Below are positions 26,847 through 36,373 of a stretch of 64,000 nt of DNA, piece after piece. Both the position numbers and the translations under genes were made by a program. Location of the stretch: assembly GCF_009674775.1 (NCBI RefSeq), contig NZ_WKKE01000009.1, forward strand, positions 124,001 to 188,000, written 5' to 3'. Position 1 is the first letter of the stretch, and every line of letters begins with the position of its first letter. The stretch is from Flavobacterium sp. LC2016-23. GTDB taxonomy: Bacteria; Bacteroidota; Bacteroidia; Flavobacteriales; Flavobacteriaceae. The notes under the pieces were generated by a model. The model searched no databases. It was not told the origin of the DNA and saw nothing but the letters and a program-made list of their open reading frames with translations.

Positions 26847-27962
26847 CTAAATATTAATTTTTCTGCCGCGGGCTGCAACCTGCCATTGATCGCAGATTTC
26901 ATGTGCTGCATTTACCACCTGAACCGAATCGTAAAGCGCACAGGTGGGACAGACATGATAGGGCTGGGCATAAATGGTATCGCCAATAGCATACTCGTTT
27001 TTTCCTCTGTTTTCTATAATTAAATGTTCTTCAGAATGTGCCGTCGGGATTAGATTTTCATCATTTAAAATTACTAATCTCCTGTCGATTGTGTTTTCGG
27101 AAGCTACAGCTTTGTATCCGATATCGATGCAAAATGTGGAACTCGTTGGTTTTGAAATAATGGTTCCCACAATGACCAAAGCGGGCTCGAAATTTTGTTC
27201 CGGTAAATGAATCTGATAATTCGAATCCCAAAACACAAAAGTCCCCGGACTGCATTCTACATTTTTCTGAGTGGCGTAAAATGGAAAGGTATTGGATCCT
27301 CCGGCAACAATTTTGAGTTCGTAACCCAGCTTTTCCTGAAGGGCTTCTATTTCTTCATTAATACTAAAAAACAAGTTGGAAGCGGCAGCAACACGTTGTT
27401 CTAAATCGCCTTTTAAATGCCCGTCGTAAATATGAATTCCGGCAAAATGAATATTTTTCAATGCAACAATTTCGTCAACTAAGGTACTCCAGTTTTTAGA
27501 AACCGAAATTCCGGTTCGGTTCATTCCGGTATTCAGATCCAGGTAAACCGTTAATTTTAAATCATTTTTCTCTGCACTTTCATTTAGCGCTTTCGCCGAT
27601 TCGATATTGTCAACTATAGTCGAAAAAGCGGTATTCGGATATTTTTTCACTAATGCAATCCATCTTTCTTTTTTAACTCCTACCGGCTGATAGGCGAGAA
27701 GCACATCCGGGATTTCGTGCAGGGCCGCAAGTTCGGCTTCGGCAATGGTGGCGCATTTTATTTTATGGATGTTGTAGGTTTTAAATAAATCCAGGATCTC
27801 ACCAATTTTATGCGTTTTGATGTGGGGCCTTAATTTTTGAGTTTCACCATTTACAGCTTCAATCAGACGCTCGATATTCGACTGGATGCGATCTTCGTAA
27901 ACAGCCAGGAAAGGAGTGTCAATGCGGGTTTCGGAATTAATTTTCCACCAATCTTTTTGCAT
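26847..27962 (-). CDS. D-threonine aldolase/D-serine dehydratase-like PLP enzyme
   Basis: 371 residues of the fold-type III (alanine racemase-like) DSD1/D-TA family. The PLP lysine is probably K49 in LRPHIKTHK. A C-terminal metal site is suggested by H336 and C338 in PYHVCPTC. Known members split D-threonine-like substrates or dehydrate D-serine-like amino acids. The genes on either side (KDPG aldolase, KDG-type kinase, RidA, gluconate-type permease) suggest the substrate is a sugar-derived D-amino acid, with D-glucosaminate giving 2-keto-3-deoxygluconate and ammonia as the best fit. That substrate is inferred from context, not seen in the sequence. Four base pairs separate it from the aldolase gene. 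Confidence 0.85.
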   Translation of the reverse strand: MQKDWWKINSETRIDTPFLAVYEDRIQSNIERLIEAVNGETQKLRPHIKTHKIGEILDLFKTYNIHKIKCATIAEAELAALHEIPDVLLAYQPVGVKKERWIALVKKYPNTAFSTIVDNIESAKALNESAEKNDLKLTVYLDLNTGMNRTGISVSKNWSTLVDEIVALKNIHFAGIHIYDGHLKGDLEQRVAAASNLFFSINEEIEALQEKLGYELKIVAGGSNTFPFYATQKNVECSPGTFVFWDSNYQIHLPEQNFEPALVIVGTIISKPTSSTFCIDIGYKAVASENTIDRRLVILNDENLIPTAHSEEHLIIENRGKNEYAIGDTIYAQPYHVCPTCALYDSVQVVNAAHEICDQWQVAARGRKINI

Positions 27963-27966
27963 AACT

Positions 27967-28614
27967 TTAATTTCTTGTTTTTTCTACAACTTCAATTAAA
28001 TTTCGGAAAGCGTCAAGGGATTGCTCGTAATTTAAGTTCAAAAGCATTTCTTTAGAAAATAAATTGGATCCAATTCCAACACAAACCACTCCGGATTTGA
28101 ACCATGATTTCAAATTGCTTTCTTCAAGGGTTACGCCTCCGGTGGGCATTATTTTCAAATTAGGAAAGGGTGCCCTTATCGCTTTTACATATCCGGGCCC
28201 GCCAATTTTATCGGCCGGGAAAAGTTTTACAATTTCGGCCCCTAATTTGTTGGCGTGCAGTATTTCATTCAGCGTTGCAGCGCCTGGAATCCAGTAAATA
28301 TTATTTTTGAAGCAATAATTGCCGATCTCTAAATCGGTATGAGGACAAACAATACAATCTGCCCCTAGTTGATGAAACGTTTCGGCATCTTCAACACTTA
28401 AAATAGAGCCAACGGCTATTTTTACCTCTAAATTATTTGCTTTTTTAAAGGCGATCATTTGAGTGAAAACTTCTTTAGCATTGTCTGCACGGGCAGCAAA
28501 CTCGATAATTTTTATGCCAGCATCAGCAGCCGATTGTAATACAATTTGGGCTGTTTCAATATTGATTTGAGTTACTAACGGAAGTACGCCTTGTGTTTTT
28601 AAAATGCTGTACAT
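27967..28614 (-). CDS. eda: KDPG/KHG aldolase
   Basis: 215 residues, a class I aldolase. The Schiff-base lysine is K130 in IVKLFPADK; E38 in IIEFAAR corresponds to the catalytic glutamate, and GGV near 160 to the phosphate site. It splits 2-keto-3-deoxy-6-phosphogluconate to pyruvate and glyceraldehyde-3-phosphate. The active-site segment reads EFAARADNA where the common form is E-V-T-L-R-T-x-x-A, a modest variation. It sits between the kinase (12-bp gap) and the PLP enzyme (4-bp gap). Confidence 0.92.
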   Translation of the reverse strand: MYSILKTQGVLPLVTQINIETAQIVLQSAADAGIKIIEFAARADNAKEVFTQMIAFKKANNLEVKIAVGSILSVEDAETFHQLGADCIVCPHTDLEIGNYCFKNNIYWIPGAATLNEILHANKLGAEIVKLFPADKIGGPGYVKAIRAPFPNLKIMPTGGVTLEESNLKSWFKSGVVCVGIGSNLFSKEMLLNLNYEQSLDAFRNLIEVVEKTRN

Positions 28615-28626
28615 AGTTGGGGAAAT

Positions 28627-29658
28627 TTATCTGTTAATTCTGTTACTGGAGCCATTTTTAATAAAATGACTTATTTCTGTTGGATTGCTAATGGCAAAAT
28701 CTCCGTGAACACTCTGTTTGATCACACCGCAGGCCGTAGCCCAGTCAATACATTCCTGACCGGAAAAGTTATGGGTAATTCCGTAAAGTAAACCTGCGGT
28801 AAAGGCATCTCCGGAACCAATCTGATCTGTTACCAGATGTATTTTCTGTTCTTTCGTTTCATAAAAATGGCCTTCATGCAAAAGCAATCCTTTGTATAAA
28901 TGTGCCGGTCCGTCTGATTTTCTAAAGCTCATGGCCAGTGTTTTCAGAAAAGGCATTTTTGTTTTTAATAATTCGAATGTTTGCTGAAAACGATTTGCAT
29001 CGGATTCATTTTTATCGGTTTTTATTCCGAAATAAATTTCTACGGCATCTAAATCAGCCACTGTTATGGTACTGTACTGAAGCAGATCAGGCATGATTTC
29101 AGACGGATGTTTTCCGTATTGCCATAATTTGGATCGAAAGTTAAAATCAGATGAAATCGGAATTCCTTTTTTGTGTGCCGAAAGGATGGCTTCTTTACAA
29201 GCCAAACCTGCTTCATTAGAAACGCCCGGACTAATTCCCGACCAATGAAAATGTGTAACATCGGCTAAAGCCACATCCCAGTTAATCTGATCTTTCTGAA
29301 TGGTTGCGAACGAAGAATTGCTTCGGTCGTAAATTACCTGCGACTGCCTGATCTGATTTCCGGATTCGACAAAATACAAGCCCAGACGTTCTCCGCCATA
29401 CACACATTTGGAGGTGCTTACTTTGTATTTCTGAAGCTCGTTTAACGCCAATTGCGCCAGATCATTTTCCGGTAATCGGGTAATGTAATCAGTTGGAATC
29501 CCAAGTTGGGAAAGTAAAACACAAACATTGGCTTCAGCACCTCCAACGTTTATTTTTATTTCGTTGGCCTGCGTAAACCGGTTTCCATCGGTCACACTCA
29601 TCCGGAGTAATAATTCGCCGAATGTTGCAATTCTTGTTTGTGGGGTTGTTGTATTCAT
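28627..29658 (-). CDS. kdgK: PfkB-family sugar kinase, probable 2-keto-3-deoxygluconate kinase
   Basis: 343 residues. The PfkB signatures are seen: GGAEANVCVLLSQLG (about 38-52) and DQIGSGDAFTAGLLYG, which contains the catalytic aspartate and anion hole. Position before a KDPG aldolase gene makes KDG the likely substrate, giving KDPG. Other aldonic or keto-sugar substrates are possible. The gene is separated from ridA by 172 bp carrying a nested inverted repeat, with no obvious new promoter. Confidence 0.88.
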   Translation of the reverse strand: MNTTTPQTRIATFGELLLRMSVTDGNRFTQANEIKINVGGAEANVCVLLSQLGIPTDYITRLPENDLAQLALNELQKYKVSTSKCVYGGERLGLYFVESGNQIRQSQVIYDRSNSSFATIQKDQINWDVALADVTHFHWSGISPGVSNEAGLACKEAILSAHKKGIPISSDFNFRSKLWQYGKHPSEIMPDLLQYSTITVADLDAVEIYFGIKTDKNESDANRFQQTFELLKTKMPFLKTLAMSFRKSDGPAHLYKGLLLHEGHFYETKEQKIHLVTDQIGSGDAFTAGLLYGITHNFSGQECIDWATACGVIKQSVHGDFAISNPTEISHFIKNGSSNRINR

Positions 29659-29671
29659 TGTTGTGTTTTTT

Positions 29672-29823
29672 TGCCACTGATTATAAGATTAGAAAGGATT
29701 TTTTTGGGCTTGCCACGAATTACACGAATTTTCACAAATCAGTACGTGAAAAATTAATTCGTGAAAATTTGTGTAATTCGTGGCTAAATTTTTTTAATCT
29801 TTTTAATCCTGTAATCTGTGGCC
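29672..29823. repeat. Nested inverted repeat inside the operon
   Basis: Inner arms of 24 bp (29712-29735 and 29761-29784, core GCCACGAATTACACG) pair with one mismatch. Outer arms (GCCACTGATTATAAGATTA at about 29673 and its imperfect complement ending 29823) also pair. The element is about 150 bp and fills the ridA-kdgK gap. Confidence 0.8.
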
Positions 29824-29830
29824 TGTTTTT

Positions 29831-30298
29831 TTAATATAATTCGAAAACAGCTTCTACTTCAACAGGAATATTGTCCGGTAGGGATCCCATTCCAACAGCA
29901 CTTCGTACACCGATTCCGTTTTCCTGCCCCCATACTTCGGCAAACAATTCACTGCAGCCGTTGATTACATACGGATGTCTTAAAAAATCACCGTTGCAAT
30001 TCACCATTCCTAAAACTTTTATAACACGTTTTACTTTGTCCAGGCTTCCAAAATTGGTTACAATCGTAGAAAGCATAGTCAGTCCTACTTGTCTTGCGGC
30101 TAATTTTCCTTCTTCAATGTCCATATCATCGCCGATTCTTCCGATGATTAGGGATTTGTCATCCCGAACAGGACCGTGTCCGGAAAGGTATAAATAGTTA
30201 CCATCTACTAAATAAGGTTTGTAAATACCAAGCGGCTGGGGTGCCGGTGGTAATGATAAACCTAATGTTTCAAATTTTTCCTGTGGTAATAAATTCAT
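29831..30298 (-). CDS. RidA-family enamine/imine deaminase
   Basis: 155 residues of the YjgF/YER057c/UK114 fold. The diagnostic C-terminal region GVRSAVGMGSLPDNIPVEVE contains the conserved arginine and glutamate. RidA hydrolyses the enamine/imine that PLP-dependent dehydratases release, giving the keto acid and ammonia. Its presence here supports a dehydratase rather than an aldolase role for the neighbouring PLP enzyme. It starts 4 bp after the permease gene. Confidence 0.9.
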   Translation of the reverse strand: MNLLPQEKFETLGLSLPPAPQPLGIYKPYLVDGNYLYLSGHGPVRDDKSLIIGRIGDDMDIEEGKLAARQVGLTMLSTIVTNFGSLDKVKRVIKVLGMVNCNGDFLRHPYVINGCSELFAEVWGQENGIGVRSAVGMGSLPDNIPVEVEAVFELY

Positions 30299-30302
30299 GA
30301 TA

Positions 30303-31622
30303 TTAATGTATAATTGAGTTTAAAATAAAAACGAAAATGATTCCTAAAACAGATACTAAAGATTCCATGACGGTCCATGATCTAAAAGTATCTTTCAGGC
30401 TGATATTAAAATATTCCTTAAACATCCAGAAACTTGGATCGTTTACGTGGGAGCACATCAGACTTCCTGCTCCGACGGCTAAAACTAACAGATTGGGGTC
30501 GAGTCCGTTAGTTTGTAGTAAAGGTAATAAAACGCTGGCAGTCATTAATCCGGCAGCCGTTGCAGAACCCACACAAACCCGAATGATCGCGGCCATTATC
30601 CAGGCCAGTAAATACGGATGAATGCTGGTTTGTGTTAAAGCCGATACGATAGTCTCGTTTACACCGCTGACAATCATGACTTCTTTCAGGCTTCCGGCTC
30701 CTCCGACAATCAAAACAATCAGTGCCACATCTTTGATCGCGATGGCATAATCATCCATAACAGAATTCAGAGTTCTATTCATTCGCAGGCCTAAAGTGTA
30801 GGTGCAAATAAGCAACGAAATGAGCATAATCATACTGGGTTCACCAACTGTTTTACAGAGGTTTAGTAACGTTTCATTTGTTGAAATCAGGGGCAATACC
30901 GATGTTAAGGTCAAACCAAAAACAGGAAATAAGGCAGAGAATAAACTAATCGAAAAACTCGGAAGTGTGCCCGGATTAGCGATTTCTTCTACATTTAAAA
31001 TTTCATGACTGGATTCTGTTTTGATATTTTTAAGCAAATTTGAAAATAATAAACCCGCAATAAAAATAGTCGGTATGGCGATTATAATCCCGTAAACGAG
31101 AACCAGTCCGATATCAGCATTTAAAATACTGCTCAGTGCCATTGGAGACGGATGCGGGGGCAAAAAACCGTGTGCCACAGAAAGCGATGCCAGCATAGGA
31201 ATTCCCAAATAGACTTTCGATAATTTAAATTGATGGGCTACTGAAAAGATCAACGGTACTAACAAAACAAAGCCAACACTATAAAACAGCGGTATCCCAA
31301 CAATAAACCCGGTGATCATGAGGCCTAAGCGAACGTATTTTTTGCCCGTCCATCCCATAACCGTTTTGGCAATAACATTGGCTGCTCCGGACGAAACGGT
31401 AAGTTTACCGATACAGGTTCCGAAAACAATAATCAAAGTAATCGAACCCAGCATTTCACCCAACCCTTTTTGCACGGTTTGTGACAAAGTGTTTATCGGC
31501 AGGCCTAAAAAAAGGCCTGCTAATAAAGCTGTTATGATGAATGCAATAAAAGGATTGATTTTAAACCAGGCTATTTGCAGGATTAAAAAAGCAATGCATG
31601 CAGTAAGAATTAAAATGCTCAT
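30303..31622 (-). CDS. GntP-family gluconate-type permease
   Basis: 439 residues with about twelve hydrophobic segments. Family features include GTCIGKLTVSSGAANVIA near 88-105, HPSPMALSSIL and, near the C-terminus, GSATAAGLMTAS and GAGSLMCSHVNDPSFW. GntP transporters import gluconate and related aldonic acids with protons. In this operon it would bring an aldonic or amino-aldonic acid across the inner membrane. It lies 14 bp after susD. Confidence 0.93.
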   Translation of the reverse strand: MSILILTACIAFLILQIAWFKINPFIAFIITALLAGLFLGLPINTLSQTVQKGLGEMLGSITLIIVFGTCIGKLTVSSGAANVIAKTVMGWTGKKYVRLGLMITGFIVGIPLFYSVGFVLLVPLIFSVAHQFKLSKVYLGIPMLASLSVAHGFLPPHPSPMALSSILNADIGLVLVYGIIIAIPTIFIAGLLFSNLLKNIKTESSHEILNVEEIANPGTLPSFSISLFSALFPVFGLTLTSVLPLISTNETLLNLCKTVGEPSMIMLISLLICTYTLGLRMNRTLNSVMDDYAIAIKDVALIVLIVGGAGSLKEVMIVSGVNETIVSALTQTSIHPYLLAWIMAAIIRVCVGSATAAGLMTASVLLPLLQTNGLDPNLLVLAVGAGSLMCSHVNDPSFWMFKEYFNISLKDTFRSWTVMESLVSVLGIIFVFILNSIIH

Positions 31623-31636
31623 TTATCTCTTGTATA

Positions 31637-33166
31637 TTATTTATCCCACCAGATTTTTGTGGTAAAAGTATCTTCGCCCTGGCGTTTGATCGCTTCAGCT
31701 AAGTTAGCGGAATTCACGGAATATTCGCTGGTCGGATATTTGAAACGTCTTGGAATTGTGCCGTTTGTAACGTTCCCCGGAAAGTTTACAGGAACCAAAA
31801 CCGGATAGCCTGTTCTTCTCCAGTTGGCATACACTTCCTGCTCGTCTACAAATAAGGCAACCCAGATCTGCGTGTGTATCTGATTCATTTTTTGGTCTAA
31901 TGATCCCGCCGCATTAAACGGATTTGCCGTTAAATAAGGTGTGGCATCGGCAATGGTATAACCGGCACCGTAAATTCCCATATTCAGGAAGGATGCTTTT
32001 ACGCCTCTTTCGTATAAATCTTTATCGGTTTCCGTTGTGTACCATCCTCTGGCTGCAGCTTCCGCCAGGTATAGGTTTGTTTCTGCGTTGCTGATCAGTA
32101 CCAGCGGCGCATCGTATTTAAAAACGGTACTTTGGTTGGGCTCGGAATAAGTAGCTTGCTCTGTTGGAGTAGGCGCTGTTTTAAGTCCGTTTGGAAAACC
32201 TTTTTGTACGGCCAGTGTGGTATTTTGCACCGTCCCCTGCCAAACTCCCGCATACACACTAATTCTTGGATCTGCAGTGGCTTGTAATAAATCGATGAAG
32301 GTTTTGGCCAGTTTTCCGCCTTCCACATTTTTCTGACCGTATGATCCCTGGGTAAAGTCTTGTCTTCTGGAATCAAGTCCAACCGGGTTTCTGTTAAAAT
32401 CATTCGGGCCGTCTGTATATTTCATGATCGCATTATCGGCTCCGTTTAGGATTACGCCTCCGGCAATCGCTTTGGTTACCCATGTTTTGGAAAGCGCAGG
32501 GTCTACTTTTGTTAATCTTAATCCAAGGCGAAGCATTAACGAATACGAGAATTTTTTCCATTTGGTTACATCCCCGTCATAAATAAAATCGGCTTTGCCA
32601 AAACTTGGCTTAGAAGGGTCAAGAGCTGTTGCCGCTTCATCCAGTTCTTTTAACAGGTCTTTATAAATCGCTTCCTGGGAATCGTATTTCGGAAGAAAAA
32701 TCTGGGTACTGTTTGCTTTTGCAGCTTCGAAATAAGGAACGTCACCGTACAAATCAGTAATTCGGTGGTACAAGTATGCTTTCCAGATTCTTGCAATATT
32801 AAGTTTGTTGCTTTCATTCGGACTGTTTTTGAGGGCATCAATTACAATTTCAACTTCATTCACACCGGTTGGATAGGCCTGGTTAAAATAAGCGGAATAA
32901 TACACTTCATTGCTCAGGTATTTGTCACCGGCACCTGAAGCTTCTTTGTAGGTCGCATAATGCTGCAGCATTCCGCCGCATTCCAGAATATTGGTCGCAA
33001 AATAATTATTGTTTAAACCGTCTAATTGTGATTTGCTGAAAATGAAATTCGGAGTGGGTTTCTCCACAACATTCGGATTCGTGTTTATTTCTTCGAAATC
33101 TTTGGTACAGGCTGTCATACTTGCTAAAAGTATTCCTGTGATATATAGTATGGTTCTCTTTTTCAT
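31637..33166 (-). CDS. SusD/RagB-like nutrient-binding lipoprotein
   Basis: 509 residues. The lipoprotein signal ends at a lipobox LASMTAC, followed by KDFEEINTNPN, typical of the SusD-like group 2 family. It is mostly helical with TPR-like character; the C-terminus (EVYANWRRTGYPVL) is also typical. It is the surface lid that binds ligand above the SusC channel. It follows susC by 10 bp, as usual for such pairs. Confidence 0.93.
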   Translation of the reverse strand: MKKRTILYITGILLASMTACTKDFEEINTNPNVVEKPTPNFIFSKSQLDGLNNNYFATNILECGGMLQHYATYKEASGAGDKYLSNEVYYSAYFNQAYPTGVNEVEIVIDALKNSPNESNKLNIARIWKAYLYHRITDLYGDVPYFEAAKANSTQIFLPKYDSQEAIYKDLLKELDEAATALDPSKPSFGKADFIYDGDVTKWKKFSYSLMLRLGLRLTKVDPALSKTWVTKAIAGGVILNGADNAIMKYTDGPNDFNRNPVGLDSRRQDFTQGSYGQKNVEGGKLAKTFIDLLQATADPRISVYAGVWQGTVQNTTLAVQKGFPNGLKTAPTPTEQATYSEPNQSTVFKYDAPLVLISNAETNLYLAEAAARGWYTTETDKDLYERGVKASFLNMGIYGAGYTIADATPYLTANPFNAAGSLDQKMNQIHTQIWVALFVDEQEVYANWRRTGYPVLVPVNFPGNVTNGTIPRRFKYPTSEYSVNSANLAEAIKRQGEDTFTTKIWWDK

Positions 33167-33176
33167 GTCTTTTAAT

Positions 33177-36100
33177 TTAAAATTTAACGTTTAAACTTAA
33201 ACCAAAACTTCTTGTTTTTGGTACTCCGAATTGTTCTACACCCTGAGCATTTCCGGCACTAAATACAGATTCCGGATCTACGTTTGGTGTTTTCTTGTAA
33301 AGAATGAATAAGTTTCTTGCCACAAATGAAACAGAAGCTCCCTGAAGTTTAGACAACCCTCTTATTTTTTCAATTGGCAACTGGTAACCAAAAATCACCT
33401 GTCTTAATTTTACAAAACTCGCATCGTATACAAAGGTTGAAGAGATATTTCTTAATCCGTCATAATAGGTTCTCAGGTTTTCCGGAGCAATAACCATATT
33501 CACCGGATTTCCGTTCGTATCGACACCGGAAATTGGTAATCCGTTTTCACGGCCTTCCAAAGTCAGTTTGGTTAATCCCATACGGGTTCCGTATAAATCG
33601 GTTCCGGAATATAAGCTTCCGCCAAACTTACCATCGATCAGAAAGCTGAAGGATAAAGCTTTGTATTTAAATTCATTGCTGATACCCGCCGACCACGGGT
33701 GAACGCCCTGACCTAATTCCTCAAGAGGACCTTGTGCAATAGTGGCTGATCCGCCGCTCACGTTGTAAACCGTATTGCCATTGGCATCTTTACGGGGTTT
33801 GTATCCTTTTATAATGCTGTACGGACGGCCGACATCACTGGTAATCGTAACGTAACCGTTTACAGAAGTGGCCATTGTAATGGATTTTAGCTGATCGGTA
33901 AGCGCTTCAACCGTATTTTCATTATAGGCTCCGTTGAAGCTGGCTTCCCAGGAGAAATTTTCATGGTTAATTATTTTTCCGCTAAGCAAAAGTTCAATTC
34001 CTTTGTTTCTCATTTTTCCAAGATTCAATAAAGCGGTACTTGCTCCTGAAGCATTGGAAATCGTCGTTTCAACAATGTCATTGGTGGTAGCGCGGTTGTA
34101 CCATGCCACATCAAGATTCAGACGGTTGTTGAAAAAACCTAAATCGGTACCAATTTCGAATGTAGTAGAAGTTAACGGACTTAAAGTAGCATTTGGCACT
34201 CTTGAACTTGTTGGTCCTTGTAATTGTTGTCCGTTATGTCCGCCCTGTATCATCGAATAAGAAGGATTCAAAGCATACGGATCCGGAGTGGCTCCACCTA
34301 CTTCAGCCCATGAAGTTCTTAGTTTGGTAAACGAAACCCATTCCGGCATTTTTATAATTTCCGAAAGGATGATACTGGTTCCGATCGAAGGATAAAATAC
34401 CGTGTTGTTTTCTTTAGATAAAGTAGAAAACCAATCCTGACGGCCTGTTACGTTTAGGAAAACAATGCTTTTATAGTCTAAATCTACTGCACCGTAAACA
34501 GAGTTTGTTTTGGTTTTTCCGTATGGATACGTGTACGTCAAAGTTGATAAATTGCTTAAGGCATAAAAATCATCTAACACAAAATTAGAGCCTTCCACTT
34601 TGGTTTCGTCCCTTAAAGTCGTACGCGAATTCACTCCCGCCAAAGCGTTTAAAGAGAAATCCCCGAAAATGTTTTTCTTGCTATAATTCAGGATCGCTTC
34701 CGAATTCAGGTTTTGTAATTTTACTTTTGAACCTTGTGCGTATCCAACCGGATTGTTTAAAGTTGTTTTCGGAATATATCCAAAGAAGTCATAATTCGTA
34801 TAATCCTGTCCGATTCGTCCCTGAAGGAATAAGTCCGGCGTAAAGTTCATTTTTACGTTCAGCATTCCGATGAAGCGGTTTTTGGTATCGCTGTTTTTTA
34901 TTTTATTGATCACATAGTAGGGGTTCGTAGCCACTGCAACAGGATTCCAGGCCTGTTCAATGCCGTTTGCATCATAACCCGGAGCCAGATTTCGGATATC
35001 GACGGTATTCCCAATCATATACGTTCCCCAGTTCGGATTGGCTTCCGCATCTGAAACGGTTACCCTGTTGTTTGATTTATCAATATTGTACTGCGCCACA
35101 ACATCAAATTTAAGCCAGTTGGTTAGGTTGACATTGGTGGCAATGTTGACACTTTTACGATTAAAATCAGAATTAGGTACTACGCCTTCATTGTCCATGT
35201 TCATGAAAGAAAGACGTCCCGTTGCTTTTTCTGTTCCGCCCGATAAAGCAATAGAGTTGATATAAGTCGTTCCGGTTTGGTAAAAGTTTTTAATATTGTT
35301 TTTTTGAGGCGAGTAAGGTCTTGCCACGCCGTCAAACTGAATCACATTTGATCCGTCCATTTTGGCTCCCCAGGACCAGCGCCCGGCGGCTATAGCTTCG
35401 GCTTGTGTGGTTGGTTTTTTGCCGAGTGATCCCGAGCCGTATTCGTACTGCCAGTCGGGTGTGATAGACGGAGTTTCGAAAGTGAAGGAAGAATTGTAGT
35501 CTACGCCAATACCTTTTTGGGCGGCGCCTCTTTTAGTCTGGATCAGGATAACTCCATTGGCGGCACTTGCCCCATAAAGCGCGGCTGCTGTTCCTCCTTT
35601 AAGAACCGTAATGGTTTTAATATCGTCAGGGTTGATCACAGAAGTTCCGTCACCGCGGTCCACATTTATTCTGGTGGATCCGGCTCCGTTTCCGATTCCC
35701 GGTAAATTTAACTGCGTATTATCAATAGGCAAATCATTGACTACATACATGGGCTGGTTGTTTCCGTTTAAGGAGCCATTTCCGCGAATGATCACTCTGC
35801 TGGATCCGTTTGGTCCGGTTGCCGTGCTGCTCACGTTTACACCAGCAATTTTTCCAACAAGAGCATTGGCGATATTGGTTTCTTTCGCCTTTGTAAATTC
35901 TGTTCCTTTAAGCTCTGTTACAGCGTATGCAATGGATTTGCTGCTTTTTTTAACACCAAGTGCTGTTACGACAACCTGATCGAGCACATTTTCTGCCGGT
36001 TTTAATCTGATCACTAAACTTGTGGTTTTAAGTAAAGCGAATGACAGCGTTTCGTAACCCATATAGGTTACAATAATGTGGACTTCGTTTTCGGGAACAT

Positions 36101-36332
36101 TTAGTTTAAATTTTCCGTTTTCGTCAGATATCGTGGCTATTTTAGTGTTGCTTTCTGCATAAATAGTTGCTCCGGCAATTGGCATTCCGTCATCCTGGCC
36201 TAATACCTGACCTGAAATTTCGACCTGATTACTTGTTTGTTCAAAAAGATGCTTTTTAATTGCAGTCTCTTTTGCGCTTGCGGAGAGGATGATCCCTCCC
36301 ATAAGCACTAATGAAATGAGCTTTGTTTTCAT
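33177..36332 (-). CDS. SusC/RagA TonB-linked outer-membrane transporter
   Basis: 1051 residues. After a signal peptide (ILSASAKE), a carboxypeptidase-D-like regulatory domain (about 37-110), a TonB-box-like stretch and the SusC plug (about 115-240, ELKGTEFTKAKETNIANALVGK) precede the barrel. It ends in an outer-membrane beta strand (FGLSLNVKF). With SusD it imports an oligosaccharide or related ligand using TonB energy. It is the first gene of an eight-gene operon. Its promoter carries two copies of the putative DeoR operator. Confidence 0.95.
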   Translation of the reverse strand: MKTKLISLVLMGGIILSASAKETAIKKHLFEQTSNQVEISGQVLGQDDGMPIAGATIYAESNTKIATISDENGKFKLNVPENEVHIIVTYMGYETLSFALLKTTSLVIRLKPAENVLDQVVVTALGVKKSSKSIAYAVTELKGTEFTKAKETNIANALVGKIAGVNVSSTATGPNGSSRVIIRGNGSLNGNNQPMYVVNDLPIDNTQLNLPGIGNGAGSTRINVDRGDGTSVINPDDIKTITVLKGGTAAALYGASAANGVILIQTKRGAAQKGIGVDYNSSFTFETPSITPDWQYEYGSGSLGKKPTTQAEAIAAGRWSWGAKMDGSNVIQFDGVARPYSPQKNNIKNFYQTGTTYINSIALSGGTEKATGRLSFMNMDNEGVVPNSDFNRKSVNIATNVNLTNWLKFDVVAQYNIDKSNNRVTVSDAEANPNWGTYMIGNTVDIRNLAPGYDANGIEQAWNPVAVATNPYYVINKIKNSDTKNRFIGMLNVKMNFTPDLFLQGRIGQDYTNYDFFGYIPKTTLNNPVGYAQGSKVKLQNLNSEAILNYSKKNIFGDFSLNALAGVNSRTTLRDETKVEGSNFVLDDFYALSNLSTLTYTYPYGKTKTNSVYGAVDLDYKSIVFLNVTGRQDWFSTLSKENNTVFYPSIGTSIILSEIIKMPEWVSFTKLRTSWAEVGGATPDPYALNPSYSMIQGGHNGQQLQGPTSSRVPNATLSPLTSTTFEIGTDLGFFNNRLNLDVAWYNRATTNDIVETTISNASGASTALLNLGKMRNKGIELLLSGKIINHENFSWEASFNGAYNENTVEALTDQLKSITMATSVNGYVTITSDVGRPYSIIKGYKPRKDANGNTVYNVSGGSATIAQGPLEELGQGVHPWSAGISNEFKYKALSFSFLIDGKFGGSLYSGTDLYGTRMGLTKLTLEGRENGLPISGVDTNGNPVNMVIAPENLRTYYDGLRNISSTFVYDASFVKLRQVIFGYQLPIEKIRGLSKLQGASVSFVARNLFILYKKTPNVDPESVFSAGNAQGVEQFGVPKTRSFGLSLNVKF

Positions 36333-36373
36333 AATTCTGTGGTTTTCATGTTTTTTTGGTTTTTATTGGCAAT

